Below, piece by piece: positions 31,509 to 39,759 of a DNA stretch of 64,000 nt. The stretch is from Pseudonocardia kunmingensis (GTDB lineage Bacteria > Actinomycetota > Actinomycetes > Mycobacteriales > Pseudonocardiaceae): the NCBI RefSeq assembly GCF_006716445.1, contig NZ_VFPA01000005.1:578554-642553 (forward strand). Reading direction: 5' to 3'. The notes under the pieces were generated by a model, which was not told the DNA's origin, searched no databases, and was given only the letters and a program-made list of their open reading frames with translations. Made by a program: the position numbers and the translations under genes. Every line of letters starts with the position of its first letter. The first letter of the stretch is position 1.

Positions 31509-32948
31509 TCAGTCGCCCAGCTCGCGGCGCCGCCGGGTCACGTACGCCTCCAGCTCCTCGCGGACCGCGTCGTCCAGGGGCGGGGGCTCGTACTCCTCGA
31601 TCTTCTTCCGGGCCACCTCCGCGGCGCGGACCGCCGCGTCCTTCGCCCCGCCGCGCATCCAGCGGTCGTAGTTGTCCGAGCTGGACAGGAACGGGCGGTA
31701 GAAGCAGGTGCGGAAGCGCTCCATGGTGTGCGCGGCGCCGAGGAAGTGGCCGCCGTGGCGGACCTCGTCGTGCGCGTCGAACGCGAGCGCCGCCTCGTCG
31801 ATCTCCAGGGGCCGGAACTCGTGCTGCAACATCTCCAGCACCTGCACGTCGAGCACGTACTTCTCGTAGGAGGCCACGAGGCCGCCCTCCAGCCAGCCCG
31901 CCGTGTGCATCACCCAGTTGATCCCCGCGAGGAAGGTGGGGAGCATCGTCATGAGGCTCTCGTAGCCGGCCTGCGCGTCGGGGGTCTGGCTGGAGGTCAG
32001 CCCGCCACCGGAACGCACCGGCAGCCCGAACCTGCGGGCGATCTGACCGGTGCAGAGCAACCCGATACCCGATTCCGGGGTGCCGAAACACGGCGACCCG
32101 GACTGCATGTCGATGTTGGACAGGAACGAACCGAAGATCACCGGTGCCCCGGGCCTGATCAATTGCGAGAGCGCGATGCCGGTGAGCGCCTCGGCCATCT
32201 GCTGCGCCAGCGTCGCGGGAATGGACACCGGGGACATCGCGCCCATGAGCAGGAACGGGGTGAGCACCACCGGCTGGTTGGCGCCGGAGTACTCGAACTG
32301 CGCCTCCAGCATCCGGTCGTCCCACCGCAGCGGTGAGTTGCAGTTGATCAGGGAGATGGTGGCGGGCGTGGCCTCGATCGCCTCGCGGCCACCGAAGAGG
32401 ATCTCGGTCATCGCGAGGGTGTCGCGGGCGTTCACCCCCGACACGACGTTGCCCATGTAGATCTTGTCGGTGAGCGTCTGCAGGGCGAGGGTCATGTCCA
32501 GGTGCCGCGAGTCCAGCGGCGCGTCCTCCGGCTCGCACACCACCCCACCTGCGGAGTCGATGGCCGGGAAGCTCTGCGCGAGCTTCGCGAAGTTGCCGAA
32601 GTCGGCCAGCGTGGCGTCGCGGCGGACGTCGCCCTCGCGCACGAACGGAGGCCCGTAGACGCTGCCGAAGACCATGGCGTCGTCGCCGATGCGCACCGAG
32701 TGGGCCGGGTTGCGGGCCTGCACGTCGAACGCGCGCGGCGCCTTCGCCACCTGCTCGAGCAGGAACTCCGGATCGAACCGCACGCACTGCTCCTCGACCT
32801 TCTGCCCGGCCTGGCGGAAGAGTTCCAGTGCGCGGTCGGAGAGGAACTCGACGCCGATCTCCTCGACGATCCGGCGCCATCCGCGGTCGAGGGTGGCCAT
32901 GGCGTCCTCGGAAAGGATCTCGTATCGGGGCATGGCGTTGCGGAACAT
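31509..32948 (-). CDS. MttB-family (non-pyrrolysine) methylamine/betaine:corrinoid methyltransferase
   Basis: A 479-residue TIM-barrel protein of the trimethylamine-methyltransferase MttB superfamily. MPRYEILSEDAMATLDRGWRRIVEEIGVEFL is the family N-terminus, and GIGLLCTGQIARRFGLPVRSGGGLTSSQTPDAQAGYES the core barrel region. Archaeal MttB needs pyrrolysine at an in-frame UAG. This frame has none, so it belongs with MtgB-like enzymes that demethylate glycine betaine, proline betaine, carnitine or similar quaternary amines. It is divergent from an operon encoding the matching corrinoid protein, THF methyltransferase and reactivator. The substrate cannot be decided from sequence alone. Confidence 0.9.
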   Translation of the reverse strand: MFRNAMPRYEILSEDAMATLDRGWRRIVEEIGVEFLSDRALELFRQAGQKVEEQCVRFDPEFLLEQVAKAPRAFDVQARNPAHSVRIGDDAMVFGSVYGPPFVREGDVRRDATLADFGNFAKLAQSFPAIDSAGGVVCEPEDAPLDSRHLDMTLALQTLTDKIYMGNVVSGVNARDTLAMTEILFGGREAIEATPATISLINCNSPLRWDDRMLEAQFEYSGANQPVVLTPFLLMGAMSPVSIPATLAQQMAEALTGIALSQLIRPGAPVIFGSFLSNIDMQSGSPCFGTPESGIGLLCTGQIARRFGLPVRSGGGLTSSQTPDAQAGYESLMTMLPTFLAGINWVMHTAGWLEGGLVASYEKYVLDVQVLEMLQHEFRPLEIDEAALAFDAHDEVRHGGHFLGAAHTMERFRTCFYRPFLSSSDNYDRWMRGGAKDAAVRAAEVARKKIEEYEPPPLDDAVREELEAYVTRRRRELGD

Positions 32949-32999
32949 GCGGGCCTCCCTGCGACAGGTCGGTCCCGCGGCCGACCCGGAAAGCGGAAC

Positions 33000-33067
33000 T
33001 TGACGAGGACCGGTGCCGGTTGGATCCTAACGGCACTCGTGGGAACAACGGTTCCATAACGTGGAAC
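33000..33067 (+). promoter_or_regulatory. Candidate promoter and IclR operator between mttB-like and iclR
   Basis: TTGACG (33000-33005) and GATCCT (33023-33028) with 17-base spacing form a possible promoter. Just downstream GGAAC (33042-33046), GTTCC (33051-33055) and GGAAC (33063-33067) make overlapping inverted half-sites resembling IclR-family operators. They probably serve both divergent transcription units. Confidence 0.5.
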
Positions 33068-33090
33068 TCTTTTCGGGAACGGGTCCGCGG

Positions 33091-33879
33091 ATGCCGATTC
33101 AGGTGAGCACGACCCCACTGGGCAGCCAGGCCGTCGACCGGGCGTGCGCGCTGCTCGCGCTCGTCGTCGAGTCCGGGGGGCCGCGCACGTTCACCTCGCT
33201 CGTCGACGAGCTCGGGCTGGCGAAGTCGACCACCTCGCGGCTGCTGCAGGCGCTCGAGCGCAGCAGGCTGCTGCAGCGCGACCACAGCGGCGCGTTCCGG
33301 CCCGGCGCGCTGTTCTCGACCTACGCCGCGCGCCCGAGCGCGCTGACCGACCTCGTCGAGCTCGCCCGTCCCACCCTGGAGCGGATCGGCGAGCTCACGC
33401 AGGAGTCGGTCAACCTGAGCGTGCCGAGGGGCCGCGAGGTCGTGCAGGTCGCGCAGGTCGACAGCCGCTACCTGCTGGGTTCCACCAACTGGGTCGGCGT
33501 CGACGTGCCGGCCCACTGCACGGCTCTGGGCAAGGTGCTCTACGCCTTCGGTGCGCTCCCGCCACCGCCCGGGCCGCTGGAGCGCCCCACGCCGAGCTCC
33601 CCCACCGACCACGCGGAGCTCGACCGCACGCTCGCCGAGGTCCGCAGGCGCGGGTGGGCGGTCTCGCTCGACGAGCTCGAGGTGGGGCTGGGTGCCGTCG
33701 CCGGCCCGGTCCGCGGCGTCGACGGCGCCGTCGTCGCGGCCGTCTCGGTCTCCGGTCCCACCACCCGGATCAACGACCACGGGATCTCCCGGCTCGGGGA
33801 GCTCCTGGTCAGCGAGCTGCGCGGGCTGTCCGCGCAGCTCGGCCACCACCTGGGTCCCCCGAGGAAGGAAGCGATATGA
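33091..33879 (+). CDS. IclR-family regulator of the corrinoid demethylation operon
   Basis: A 262-residue IclR regulator. The winged helix (SLVDELGLAKSTTSRLLQALERSRLL...) is followed by the effector-binding GAF-like domain, with NLSVPRGREVVQVAQVDSRYLLG and CTALGKVLYAF. ATG 33091 is preferred over GTG 33061 because the latter lies inside the putative operator. Its stop overlaps the corrinoid-protein start (ATGA), so it is the first gene of the operon. It probably senses the methylated substrate or a product; the effector is unknown. Confidence 0.87.
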   Translation: MPIQVSTTPLGSQAVDRACALLALVVESGGPRTFTSLVDELGLAKSTTSRLLQALERSRLLQRDHSGAFRPGALFSTYAARPSALTDLVELARPTLERIGELTQESVNLSVPRGREVVQVAQVDSRYLLGSTNWVGVDVPAHCTALGKVLYAFGALPPPPGPLERPTPSSPTDHAELDRTLAEVRRRGWAVSLDELEVGLGAVAGPVRGVDGAVVAAVSVSGPTTRINDHGISRLGELLVSELRGLSAQLGHHLGPPRKEAI

Positions 33880-34541
33880 CCGACGAGGAGATCCTCCGGG
33901 CGCTGTACGACGAGACGCTCGTCGGCAACGGACCGCGCGTGCTCGAGCTGACCCACGCCGGGCTCGACCAGGGCATGACCCCGGAGACGATGCTGTTCGA
34001 CGCGCTCATCCCGTCGCTCGAGGAGGTCGGCGCCCGGTTCGAGCGCGGCGACTTCTTCGTGCCCGAGATGCTGGTCGCGGGGCGGGCGATGGCGGGCGCG
34101 CTGGACCTGCTGCGCCCCCTGCTCGCCGAGACCGGCGCCCAGACCGTCGGCACCTTCCTGATGAGCACGGTGAAGGGCGACGTCCACGACATCGGCAAGA
34201 ACCTGGTCAACATCATGCTGGAGGGCGCGGGCTTCCACGTGATCGACCTCGGCGTGCAGGTCTCGCCGGAGAAGATGATCGCCGGGGTCCTGGAGCACAA
34301 GCCCGACATCGTCGGCTTCTCGGCGTTCCTCACCACCACGATGCCGATGTTCAAGGCCAACATCAACGCACTGCAGAAGGCGGGCCTGCGCGAGTCGGTG
34401 ATCGTCATGGTCGGCGGGGCACCGGTCACCCAGGAGTACGCCGACGCCGTCGGCGCCGACGGGTACGCGGCCGACGCGTCCACCGCCGTGCGCCGCGCCA
34501 AGGAGCTGCTCGCCCGCAAGCGCACCGCGGTCGGGGTGTAG
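33876..34541 (+). CDS. Corrinoid (B12-binding) methyltransferase shuttle protein, MtgC/MttC type
   Basis: A 221-residue two-domain corrinoid protein. The N-terminal helical cap has EEVGARFERGDFFVPEML. The Rossmann domain has GDVHDIGKNLV, with His104 as the lower axial ligand in the DxHxxG motif, then GFSAFLTTT and VGGAPV as the SxL and GG signatures. It accepts a methyl group from the MttB-like enzyme and hands it to the THF methyltransferase encoded next. The ATG overlaps the IclR stop, and three bases separate its stop from the next start. Confidence 0.92.
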   Translation: MTDEEILRALYDETLVGNGPRVLELTHAGLDQGMTPETMLFDALIPSLEEVGARFERGDFFVPEMLVAGRAMAGALDLLRPLLAETGAQTVGTFLMSTVKGDVHDIGKNLVNIMLEGAGFHVIDLGVQVSPEKMIAGVLEHKPDIVGFSAFLTTTMPMFKANINALQKAGLRESVIVMVGGAPVTQEYADAVGADGYAADASTAVRRAKELLARKRTAVGV

Positions 34542-34544
34542 CCC

Positions 34545-35402
34545 GTGCACACGACGGTCAGCTCCGCCACGCGCGAGGTCGTCATCGGCCCCGACCGGCC
34601 GTTCTGCCTCATCGGCGAGCGGATCAACCCCACCGGTCGCAAGCTCTTCGCCGAGAAGCTGCGCGCGGGCGACCTCTCCCGGATCGCGGTGGACGTCGAG
34701 CAGCAGGTGGCGGGCGGCGCCACGATGCTCGACGTCAACATGGGGGTGCCGCTGGGCGACGAGGCCGAGCTGCTCGCGGCGGCCGTCACGATGATCCAGG
34801 ACCTCACCGACCTGCCGCTGTGCATCGACTCGTCGGTGGTGGAGGCCCTCGACGCGGGGCTGCGGGCCTACCGCGGCAAGGCCCTGGTCAACTCCGTCAC
34901 CGGGGAGCGGGAGCGGCTCGACGCGATCCTGCCGCTGGTCAAGGAGCACGGGGCCGCGGTGATCGCGCTGCCCAACGAGGAGGACGAGATCCCCGACGAC
35001 CCGCGCAAGCGGCTCGAGATCACCCGCAAGATCGTCGACGTCGCCGTGGACGAGTACGGCATCGCGCTCTCCGACATCCTGATCGACCCGCTCGCCATGC
35101 CGATCGGCGCGGACTCCACGCTCGTCACCAAGACCCTCGACACGATCGCGCTGATCCGCGCCGAGTTCGGGCTGAACATGACGCTCGGCGCGTCCAACGT
35201 CTCGTTCGGCATGCCCGGCCGGCCCGCGCTCGGCGCGGCGTTCCTGCCGATGGCGATGCGCTGCGGGCTCACCAGCGCGGTGATGGACGTGCGCACCCCG
35301 CAGATCGTGGAGGCCGTCAAGGCCGCCGACCTGCTGCTGGGCAACGACGAGTGGGGCGCCGCCTGGATCGCGGCCTACCGGGCCCAGCAGCAGGCGTCAT
35401 GA
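34545..35402 (+). CDS. Methyl-corrinoid:tetrahydrofolate methyltransferase (MtgA/MeTr type)
   Basis: A 285-residue pterin-binding TIM barrel related to the folate domain of MetH. FCLIGERINPTGRKLF, GATMLDVNMG, LPLCIDSS and VNSVTGERERLD are the pterin-binding landmarks, and NMTLGASNVSFGMP the later one. It moves the methyl group from the corrinoid protein to tetrahydrofolate, giving methyl-THF for biosynthesis or oxidation. The GTG start is three bases past the corrinoid gene, and its stop overlaps the reactivator ATG. The family is secure; the direction of transfer follows from the operon. Confidence 0.9.
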   Translation: MHTTVSSATREVVIGPDRPFCLIGERINPTGRKLFAEKLRAGDLSRIAVDVEQQVAGGATMLDVNMGVPLGDEAELLAAAVTMIQDLTDLPLCIDSSVVEALDAGLRAYRGKALVNSVTGERERLDAILPLVKEHGAAVIALPNEEDEIPDDPRKRLEITRKIVDVAVDEYGIALSDILIDPLAMPIGADSTLVTKTLDTIALIRAEFGLNMTLGASNVSFGMPGRPALGAAFLPMAMRCGLTSAVMDVRTPQIVEAVKAADLLLGNDEWGAAWIAAYRAQQQAS

Positions 35403-37222
35403 GCGCCGACCGGATCCGCATCTCCTACACCGTCGAGGGCGGGCAGGACCGGGACGTGCGGGTCCCCTCCGGGGTCAGCCTGTTCGACGCCGCGAGCTGG
35501 AACGGCGTCGCGATCGACTCCACCTGCGGCGGGCACGGCACCTGTCGCAAGTGCAAGGTCCGGGTCACCGGGGGGCAGGTGCCGGTCTCGCGGCTGGACC
35601 CCCGCGCGTTCGGCCCCGAGGAGCTGGCCGCGGGCTGGCGGCTCGCCTGCCGCGCCGCCGCCACCGGGGACGTGCAGGTGACGGTCCCGCCGCTGGTCAC
35701 GCGGCCGAAGGCGGCGACGGTCGGCGTCGGGCGCCAGGTCATCCTGCGGCCCGCCGTGCAGAAGCGCTGCGTGCGGCTGCCCGAGCCGACCCTGGCCGAC
35801 CAGCGCACCGACCTCGAGCGGCTGCGCGCCGCGCTCGACGACCTCGACCCGGCCGTCGACCTGCACGCCCTGCGCAGCCTGCCGCGCGCCCTGCGGGCGG
35901 GGGACTTCGAGGTCACCGCCGTGGTCGTCGACGACGTGCTGGTCGACGTCGAGCCCGGCGACACCACCGGCCGGGTGTTCGGCATCGCGTTCGACCTCGG
36001 CACGACCACCGTCGTGGCCACGCTGCTGGACCTCACCACGGCCACCCCCGCCGCCGTCGGGTCCATGCTCAACCCGCAGCAGCCCCTCGGCGGCGACGTG
36101 ATCACGCGGATCAGCGCGACCATGCTCGACACCGGCGCGCTCGACCGGCTCACGGCGCACGCCCGCACCGCCCTCGACGGCCTCGCGCACGAGGTCTGCG
36201 CCCAGGCCGAGGTCGCGCCGACCGACGTCTACGAGATCGCGCTCGCCGGCAACGCGACGATGACCGCGCTCGCGCTCGGCATCGACCCCGAGCCCCTCGG
36301 GGTGGCGCCGTTCGTCATGTCCACCCGCTCGTTCCCCGGGTTGCGGGCCGACGACCTGGGCGTGCGCGTGCACCCGGCCGCGCGGGCGTACGTGTTCCCG
36401 GCGCTCGGCGCGTACGTCGGCGGCGACATCGTGGCCGGCGCGCTCGCCTCCGGGATGGACCGCGACAAGCGCGTGCGCCTGTTCGTGGACGTCGGCACCA
36501 ACTGCGAGATCGTGCTCTCCGACGGTGAGCGGGTGCTGGCCACCGCGGCGCCCGCCGGCCCGGCGTTCGAGGGGGCGCAGATCCGGTGCGGCATGCGGGC
36601 GGCGCCGGGCGCCATCGAGGGCGTCAAGATCAGCGACGACGACGTGGCGCTGCAGGTGATCGGCGACGTCGCGCCGATCGGGTTGTGCGGCTCCGGGCTC
36701 GTCGACGCGGTGGCAGCGCTGCTGCAGGTCGGGCTGCTCGACGCGTCCGGCCGACTGCTCACGCCCGAGGCCGCCGCCGAGGTCCGGCCGGGGCTAGCGG
36801 GGCGGCTGCACAGCGTCGGGGAGGAGCGGGTGTTCGCCCTCGCCCAGAACGTGTACCTGTCCCAGCGCGACGTCCGCGAGCTGCAGTTCGCGAAGGCCGC
36901 GATCGCCACCGGCTGGCGGCTGCTCGCCGCCGAGCTGGGCCTGGACCCGGGCGACGTCCAGCAGGTGCTGCTCGCCGGCTCGTTCGGCAGCTACCTCTCC
37001 CCCACCGCGGCCGTGCGGATCGGGCTGGTGCCGGGCGTCCCGGCGGTGCGGATCGTGAGCGCCGGGAACGTCGCGGGCGAGGGCGCGAAGATGGCGCTGC
37101 TGTCGGTCCGTGAACGCGCCGCGGCCCAGGCCCTCCTGGAGGAGGTGCGCTACGTCGAGCTCAGCGACCGTCCGGACTTCAACGACCGGTTCATCGACCA
37201 GCTGGCCTTCCCCGCCCGCTGA
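35399..37222 (+). CDS. Reductive activator of corrinoid proteins (2Fe-2S, ASKHA fold, DUF4445)
   Basis: A 607-residue RACE-type protein. The N-terminal ferredoxin domain has Cys43, Cys49, Cys52 and Cys84 (CX5CX2CX31C), a plant-type [2Fe-2S] centre. A linker (about 100-190) leads to an ASKHA ATPase domain with FDLGTTTVVATL, VGTNCEIVL, CGSGLVDAV and LLAGSFGSYL. Such proteins use ATP to push an electron uphill and rescue inactive Co(II) corrinoid. Without it the methyltransferase system would stall as Co(I) becomes oxidised, a particular problem in air. The ATG overlaps the stop of the previous gene. Confidence 0.9.
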   Translation: MSADRIRISYTVEGGQDRDVRVPSGVSLFDAASWNGVAIDSTCGGHGTCRKCKVRVTGGQVPVSRLDPRAFGPEELAAGWRLACRAAATGDVQVTVPPLVTRPKAATVGVGRQVILRPAVQKRCVRLPEPTLADQRTDLERLRAALDDLDPAVDLHALRSLPRALRAGDFEVTAVVVDDVLVDVEPGDTTGRVFGIAFDLGTTTVVATLLDLTTATPAAVGSMLNPQQPLGGDVITRISATMLDTGALDRLTAHARTALDGLAHEVCAQAEVAPTDVYEIALAGNATMTALALGIDPEPLGVAPFVMSTRSFPGLRADDLGVRVHPAARAYVFPALGAYVGGDIVAGALASGMDRDKRVRLFVDVGTNCEIVLSDGERVLATAAPAGPAFEGAQIRCGMRAAPGAIEGVKISDDDVALQVIGDVAPIGLCGSGLVDAVAALLQVGLLDASGRLLTPEAAAEVRPGLAGRLHSVGEERVFALAQNVYLSQRDVRELQFAKAAIATGWRLLAAELGLDPGDVQQVLLAGSFGSYLSPTAAVRIGLVPGVPAVRIVSAGNVAGEGAKMALLSVRERAAAQALLEEVRYVELSDRPDFNDRFIDQLAFPAR

Positions 37223-37279
37223 GTTGCAGCAAAGCCACTTCCACGCAACGAGGCGGCAGGAAAGTGGCTTTGCTGCAAC
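37223..37279. repeat. Palindromic repeat at the start of the DUF1638 gene
   Basis: Arms GTTGCAGCAAAGCCACTTCC (37223-37242) and 37259-37279 pair with one bulged T. It directly follows the reactivator stop and contains the only usable DUF1638 start (TTG 37224). It is related in core sequence to the hairpin at 28934-28988. Confidence 0.7.
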
Positions 37280-37865
37280 GTCCGGCCGCGTTGCCGTCGT
37301 CGCGTGCGGGGCGATCGCCTCCCACGTCTCCGCCGTCGTCGCCCGGCGCCGGTGGCACGTGACCGTGCATCCGCTGCCACCGCTGCTGCACAACCGGCCG
37401 GAGCGGATCGCCGCCGCTGTCGAGGAGCGGGTACTGGCGTTGCGCGGGACGCACGCGCGCGTCGCCGTCGCCTACGCCGACTGCGGCACCCACGGCGCGC
37501 TCGACGAGGTGTGCGCGCGGCTCGACGTGCCGCGCCTGGGCGGGGCCACCTGCTACGACGTGTTCGCCGGCGCCGAGCGGATGCGGGAGCTGCTGGATCG
37601 CGAGCCCGGCACCTACGTCCTCACCGACTACCTCGCGCTCTCCTTCGACCGCTCCGTCGTGCGCGAGCTGGGCATGGACCGCTACCCGCAGCTGCGCGAG
37701 GAGTACTTCCGCCACTACCGCCGCGTGGTGTGGCTCGCCCAGCACCCGCTGCCCCGCGTGCGGGCGGCCGCCGAGGCCGCGGCGGCGTACCTGGCGCTCC
37801 CGCTGGAGGTCCTCGACGTGGGCGAGGCCGGGTTGGAGCGCGAGCTGGAACGGATCATCGGCTGA
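37224..37865 (+). CDS. DUF1638-family protein
   Basis: A 213-residue protein if the TTG at 37224 is used. The conserved domain begins at VAVVACGAIASHVSAVV (about residue 23) and contains AYADCGTHGALDEVCARLDVPRLGGATCYDVFAG, with conserved Cys and His that could hold a cofactor, and LTDYLALSFDRSVV. DUF1638 proteins recur beside MttB/corrinoid methyltransferase genes, so a maturation or cofactor role is likely, but their function is not known. The first 19 or so residues are encoded by a hairpin repeat. No ATG or GTG lies in frame between the reactivator stop and the domain. Confidence 0.78.
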   Translation: MQQSHFHATRRQESGFAATSGRVAVVACGAIASHVSAVVARRRWHVTVHPLPPLLHNRPERIAAAVEERVLALRGTHARVAVAYADCGTHGALDEVCARLDVPRLGGATCYDVFAGAERMRELLDREPGTYVLTDYLALSFDRSVVRELGMDRYPQLREEYFRHYRRVVWLAQHPLPRVRAAAEAAAAYLALPLEVLDVGEAGLERELERIIG

Positions 37866-37908
37866 AACGCCGTGCAGGCCCCGGGGACCGTCTGCCAACC
37901 TCCCCCGC

Positions 37909-38715
37909 ATGTCACGATTCGACGACCTCCTCGCCGAGGGCGCGGCCGTCCCCACCGAGGGCTGGGACTTCTCCTGGTTCGCCGGCCGGGCCAGCGAGCA
38001 GCGCCCGTCCTGGGGCTACGCGCGCCTGCTGGCGGGTCGCCTGGCGGCCGCCGGGGCCGCGCTCGACCTGCAGACCGGGGGCGGTGAGGTACTGGCCGAG
38101 GCGCTGGCGGCGATCCCGGCGGCCCCGTCCACCCTCGCGGCCACCGAGGCGTGGCCGCCGAACGTGGAGATCGCACGGCGCACCCTCGCCCCGTTCGGCG
38201 CCACCGTCGCCGAGGCCGACGTGCTGGACGACCTGCCGTTCCCGCCCGCCGCGTTCGACCTGGTCGTCGGCAGGCACCCGGTGGCGGTCCGCTTCGACGA
38301 GGTCCGGCGGGTGCTGCGGCCGGGCGGGTCCTACCTGGCCCAGCACGTCGGCGCCGGCTCCGTGCGGGAGCTGACCGAGTTCATGATGGGCCCGAACCCG
38401 GAGTCGGCCCACCCCGTGCCGGGTCGGTTCACCGCGTTCGCCGGCGCGGCGCCCACGGCGGCGACGGCGGCCGCGGAGGCGGCCGGGCTCGAGGTCGTCG
38501 ACGTGCGCCAGGAGGCCCTGCGCATGGAGTTCTTCGACGTCGCCGCCGTGGTCGTCTTCCTGCGGAAGGTGATCTGGACCGTCCCCGGCTTCACCGTGGA
38601 GGCCTACCGCGACCGGCTCGCGGAGCTCCACGACTTCGTCGAGCGCCACGGCCCGTTCGTCGCCCACGCGCAGCGCTTCCTCCTCGCCGCACGGGCGACG
38701 GAGACGATTGAATAG
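37909..38715 (+). CDS. Class I SAM-dependent methyltransferase
   Basis: A 268-residue methyltransferase of the UbiE/UbiG-like fold. LDLQTGGGEVLAE is motif I, FDLVVGRHPVAVRFDEVRRVLRPGGSYLAQHVG carries motifs II and III, and the C-terminal YRDRLAELHDFVERHGPFVAHAQRFLL is the usual tail. ATG 37909 lies 43 bases after the DUF1638 stop, so it may still belong to the corrinoid operon, though it has no known role there. The substrate is unknown. The region after its TAG is AT-rich and probably a new promoter. Confidence 0.82.
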   Translation: MSRFDDLLAEGAAVPTEGWDFSWFAGRASEQRPSWGYARLLAGRLAAAGAALDLQTGGGEVLAEALAAIPAAPSTLAATEAWPPNVEIARRTLAPFGATVAEADVLDDLPFPPAAFDLVVGRHPVAVRFDEVRRVLRPGGSYLAQHVGAGSVRELTEFMMGPNPESAHPVPGRFTAFAGAAPTAATAAAEAAGLEVVDVRQEALRMEFFDVAAVVVFLRKVIWTVPGFTVEAYRDRLAELHDFVERHGPFVAHAQRFLLAARATETIE

Positions 38716-38717
38716 TT

Positions 38718-38729
38718 GTTCAGATGAAC
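38718..38729. promoter_or_regulatory. Palindrome upstream of the FepB/BtuF-like gene
   Basis: GTTCAGATGAAC lies in an unusually AT-rich stretch directly before the GTG start at 38734. It is a possible metal-repressor (DtxR/Fur-like) or other operator. Confidence 0.35.
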
Positions 38730-38733
38730 TGTA

Positions 38734-39759
38734 GTGTCGCACGCCGTGCGGCGCATCGGGATGATCATGGTCGTGGCGGCGGTCCTCACGGGGTGCGGCG
38801 GGCCGCCGCAGGCCACGGCGCCGACGGGGGGCGGGCCGCTCACCGCCACCAACTGCGGGATCGAGGTCGCGGTCCCCGGGCCGCCGCAGCGCATCTACGC
38901 CGCCTTCCAACCGGCGATCGAGATGGTGCACGCCCTCGGGGTCGGTGACCGCGTGGTCGGCACCGCGTTCCTCGACGCGCAGGTCCTGCCCGAGTACGCC
39001 GGGGCCCAGGCCGCGACCGACTACCTCCCCGAGCTGCCCAGCCGCGAGGCGCTGCTGGCGACCAACCCCGACTTCGTCGTGTCCGGCTACAACGGCCTGT
39101 TCGCCGAGAGCGGCACCGAGACCATCGGCACCCGGGCGAGCCTGCGCGAGCTCGGCGTCCAGAGCTGGGTCTTCGGCCCGCTGTGCCCGAGCGCGGACGG
39201 CCTGTCCGACGAGGCCATCGACCCCGCCGCGGTGAGCATGGAGAACGTCTACACCGACGTGCGTGAGCTGGGCAGGCTGTTCGGGGTGCAGGAGCGGGCG
39301 GACGCGCTCGTGGTCGAGATGCAGGCACGCATCGCGGCGGTGCAGCAGCGGGTGGCCGGCGCACCGCCGGTCCGGGTGGCCGTGGTGGCCCCGCAGGACG
39401 ACGGCACGTTCCGGGTGGCGGGCGGGCGGGACTTCGCGACGCGGATCCTCGAGATCGCCGGCGCGGAGAACGTCTTCGCCGACCTGACGACCCGCCGCAA
39501 CGTGCCCGTGGGCGCCGAGGAGATCATCGCCCGCGACCCCGAGGTGATCCTGACCAGCACCTGCTGCGACGGCGCGTACACCGTGGCCGACGCGGGGCCG
39601 GACGTCGAGCGGATCCGCACCCACCCCGCACTGGCCGGCGTGACCGCCGTGCGGGAGGGCCGCGTGCACGGGTTCCTGTTCGCCGACCGCGCCGCCGGGG
39701 TGCGCGTGCCCCGCGCCGCGGAGATGGTGGCCGACCTCGTGCACCCCGACCGCCGGTGA
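38734..39759 (+). CDS. Periplasmic-binding lipoprotein, FepB/BtuF class
   Basis: A 341-residue helical-backbone SBP (cluster A). The lipobox is VVAAVLTGCGG. RIYAAFQPAIEMVHALGVGDRVVGTA is the family's first lobe, LLATNPDFVVSGY the hinge region, and GAENVFADLTTRRNVPVGAEEIIARDPEVIL the second lobe. GTG 38734 or 38746 may start it. Such receptors bring iron-siderophores, haem or cobalamin to FecCD permeases, two of which follow. Beside a corrinoid operon, B12 is conceivable; iron-siderophore is the more usual assignment. Confidence 0.85.
   Translation: MSHAVRRIGMIMVVAAVLTGCGGPPQATAPTGGGPLTATNCGIEVAVPGPPQRIYAAFQPAIEMVHALGVGDRVVGTAFLDAQVLPEYAGAQAATDYLPELPSREALLATNPDFVVSGYNGLFAESGTETIGTRASLRELGVQSWVFGPLCPSADGLSDEAIDPAAVSMENVYTDVRELGRLFGVQERADALVVEMQARIAAVQQRVAGAPPVRVAVVAPQDDGTFRVAGGRDFATRILEIAGAENVFADLTTRRNVPVGAEEIIARDPEVILTSTCCDGAYTVADAGPDVERIRTHPALAGVTAVREGRVHGFLFADRAAGVRVPRAAEMVADLVHPDRR

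Noticed and set aside
31509..32948. Pyrrolysine-dependent MttB
   Set aside because: The frame contains no in-frame UAG and no pyl genes are nearby, so it is the non-pyrrolysine type.
32949..33090. Cobalamin riboswitch upstream of the corrinoid operon
   Set aside because: I could not find a B12-box-like element; a half-site array for IclR explains the region better.
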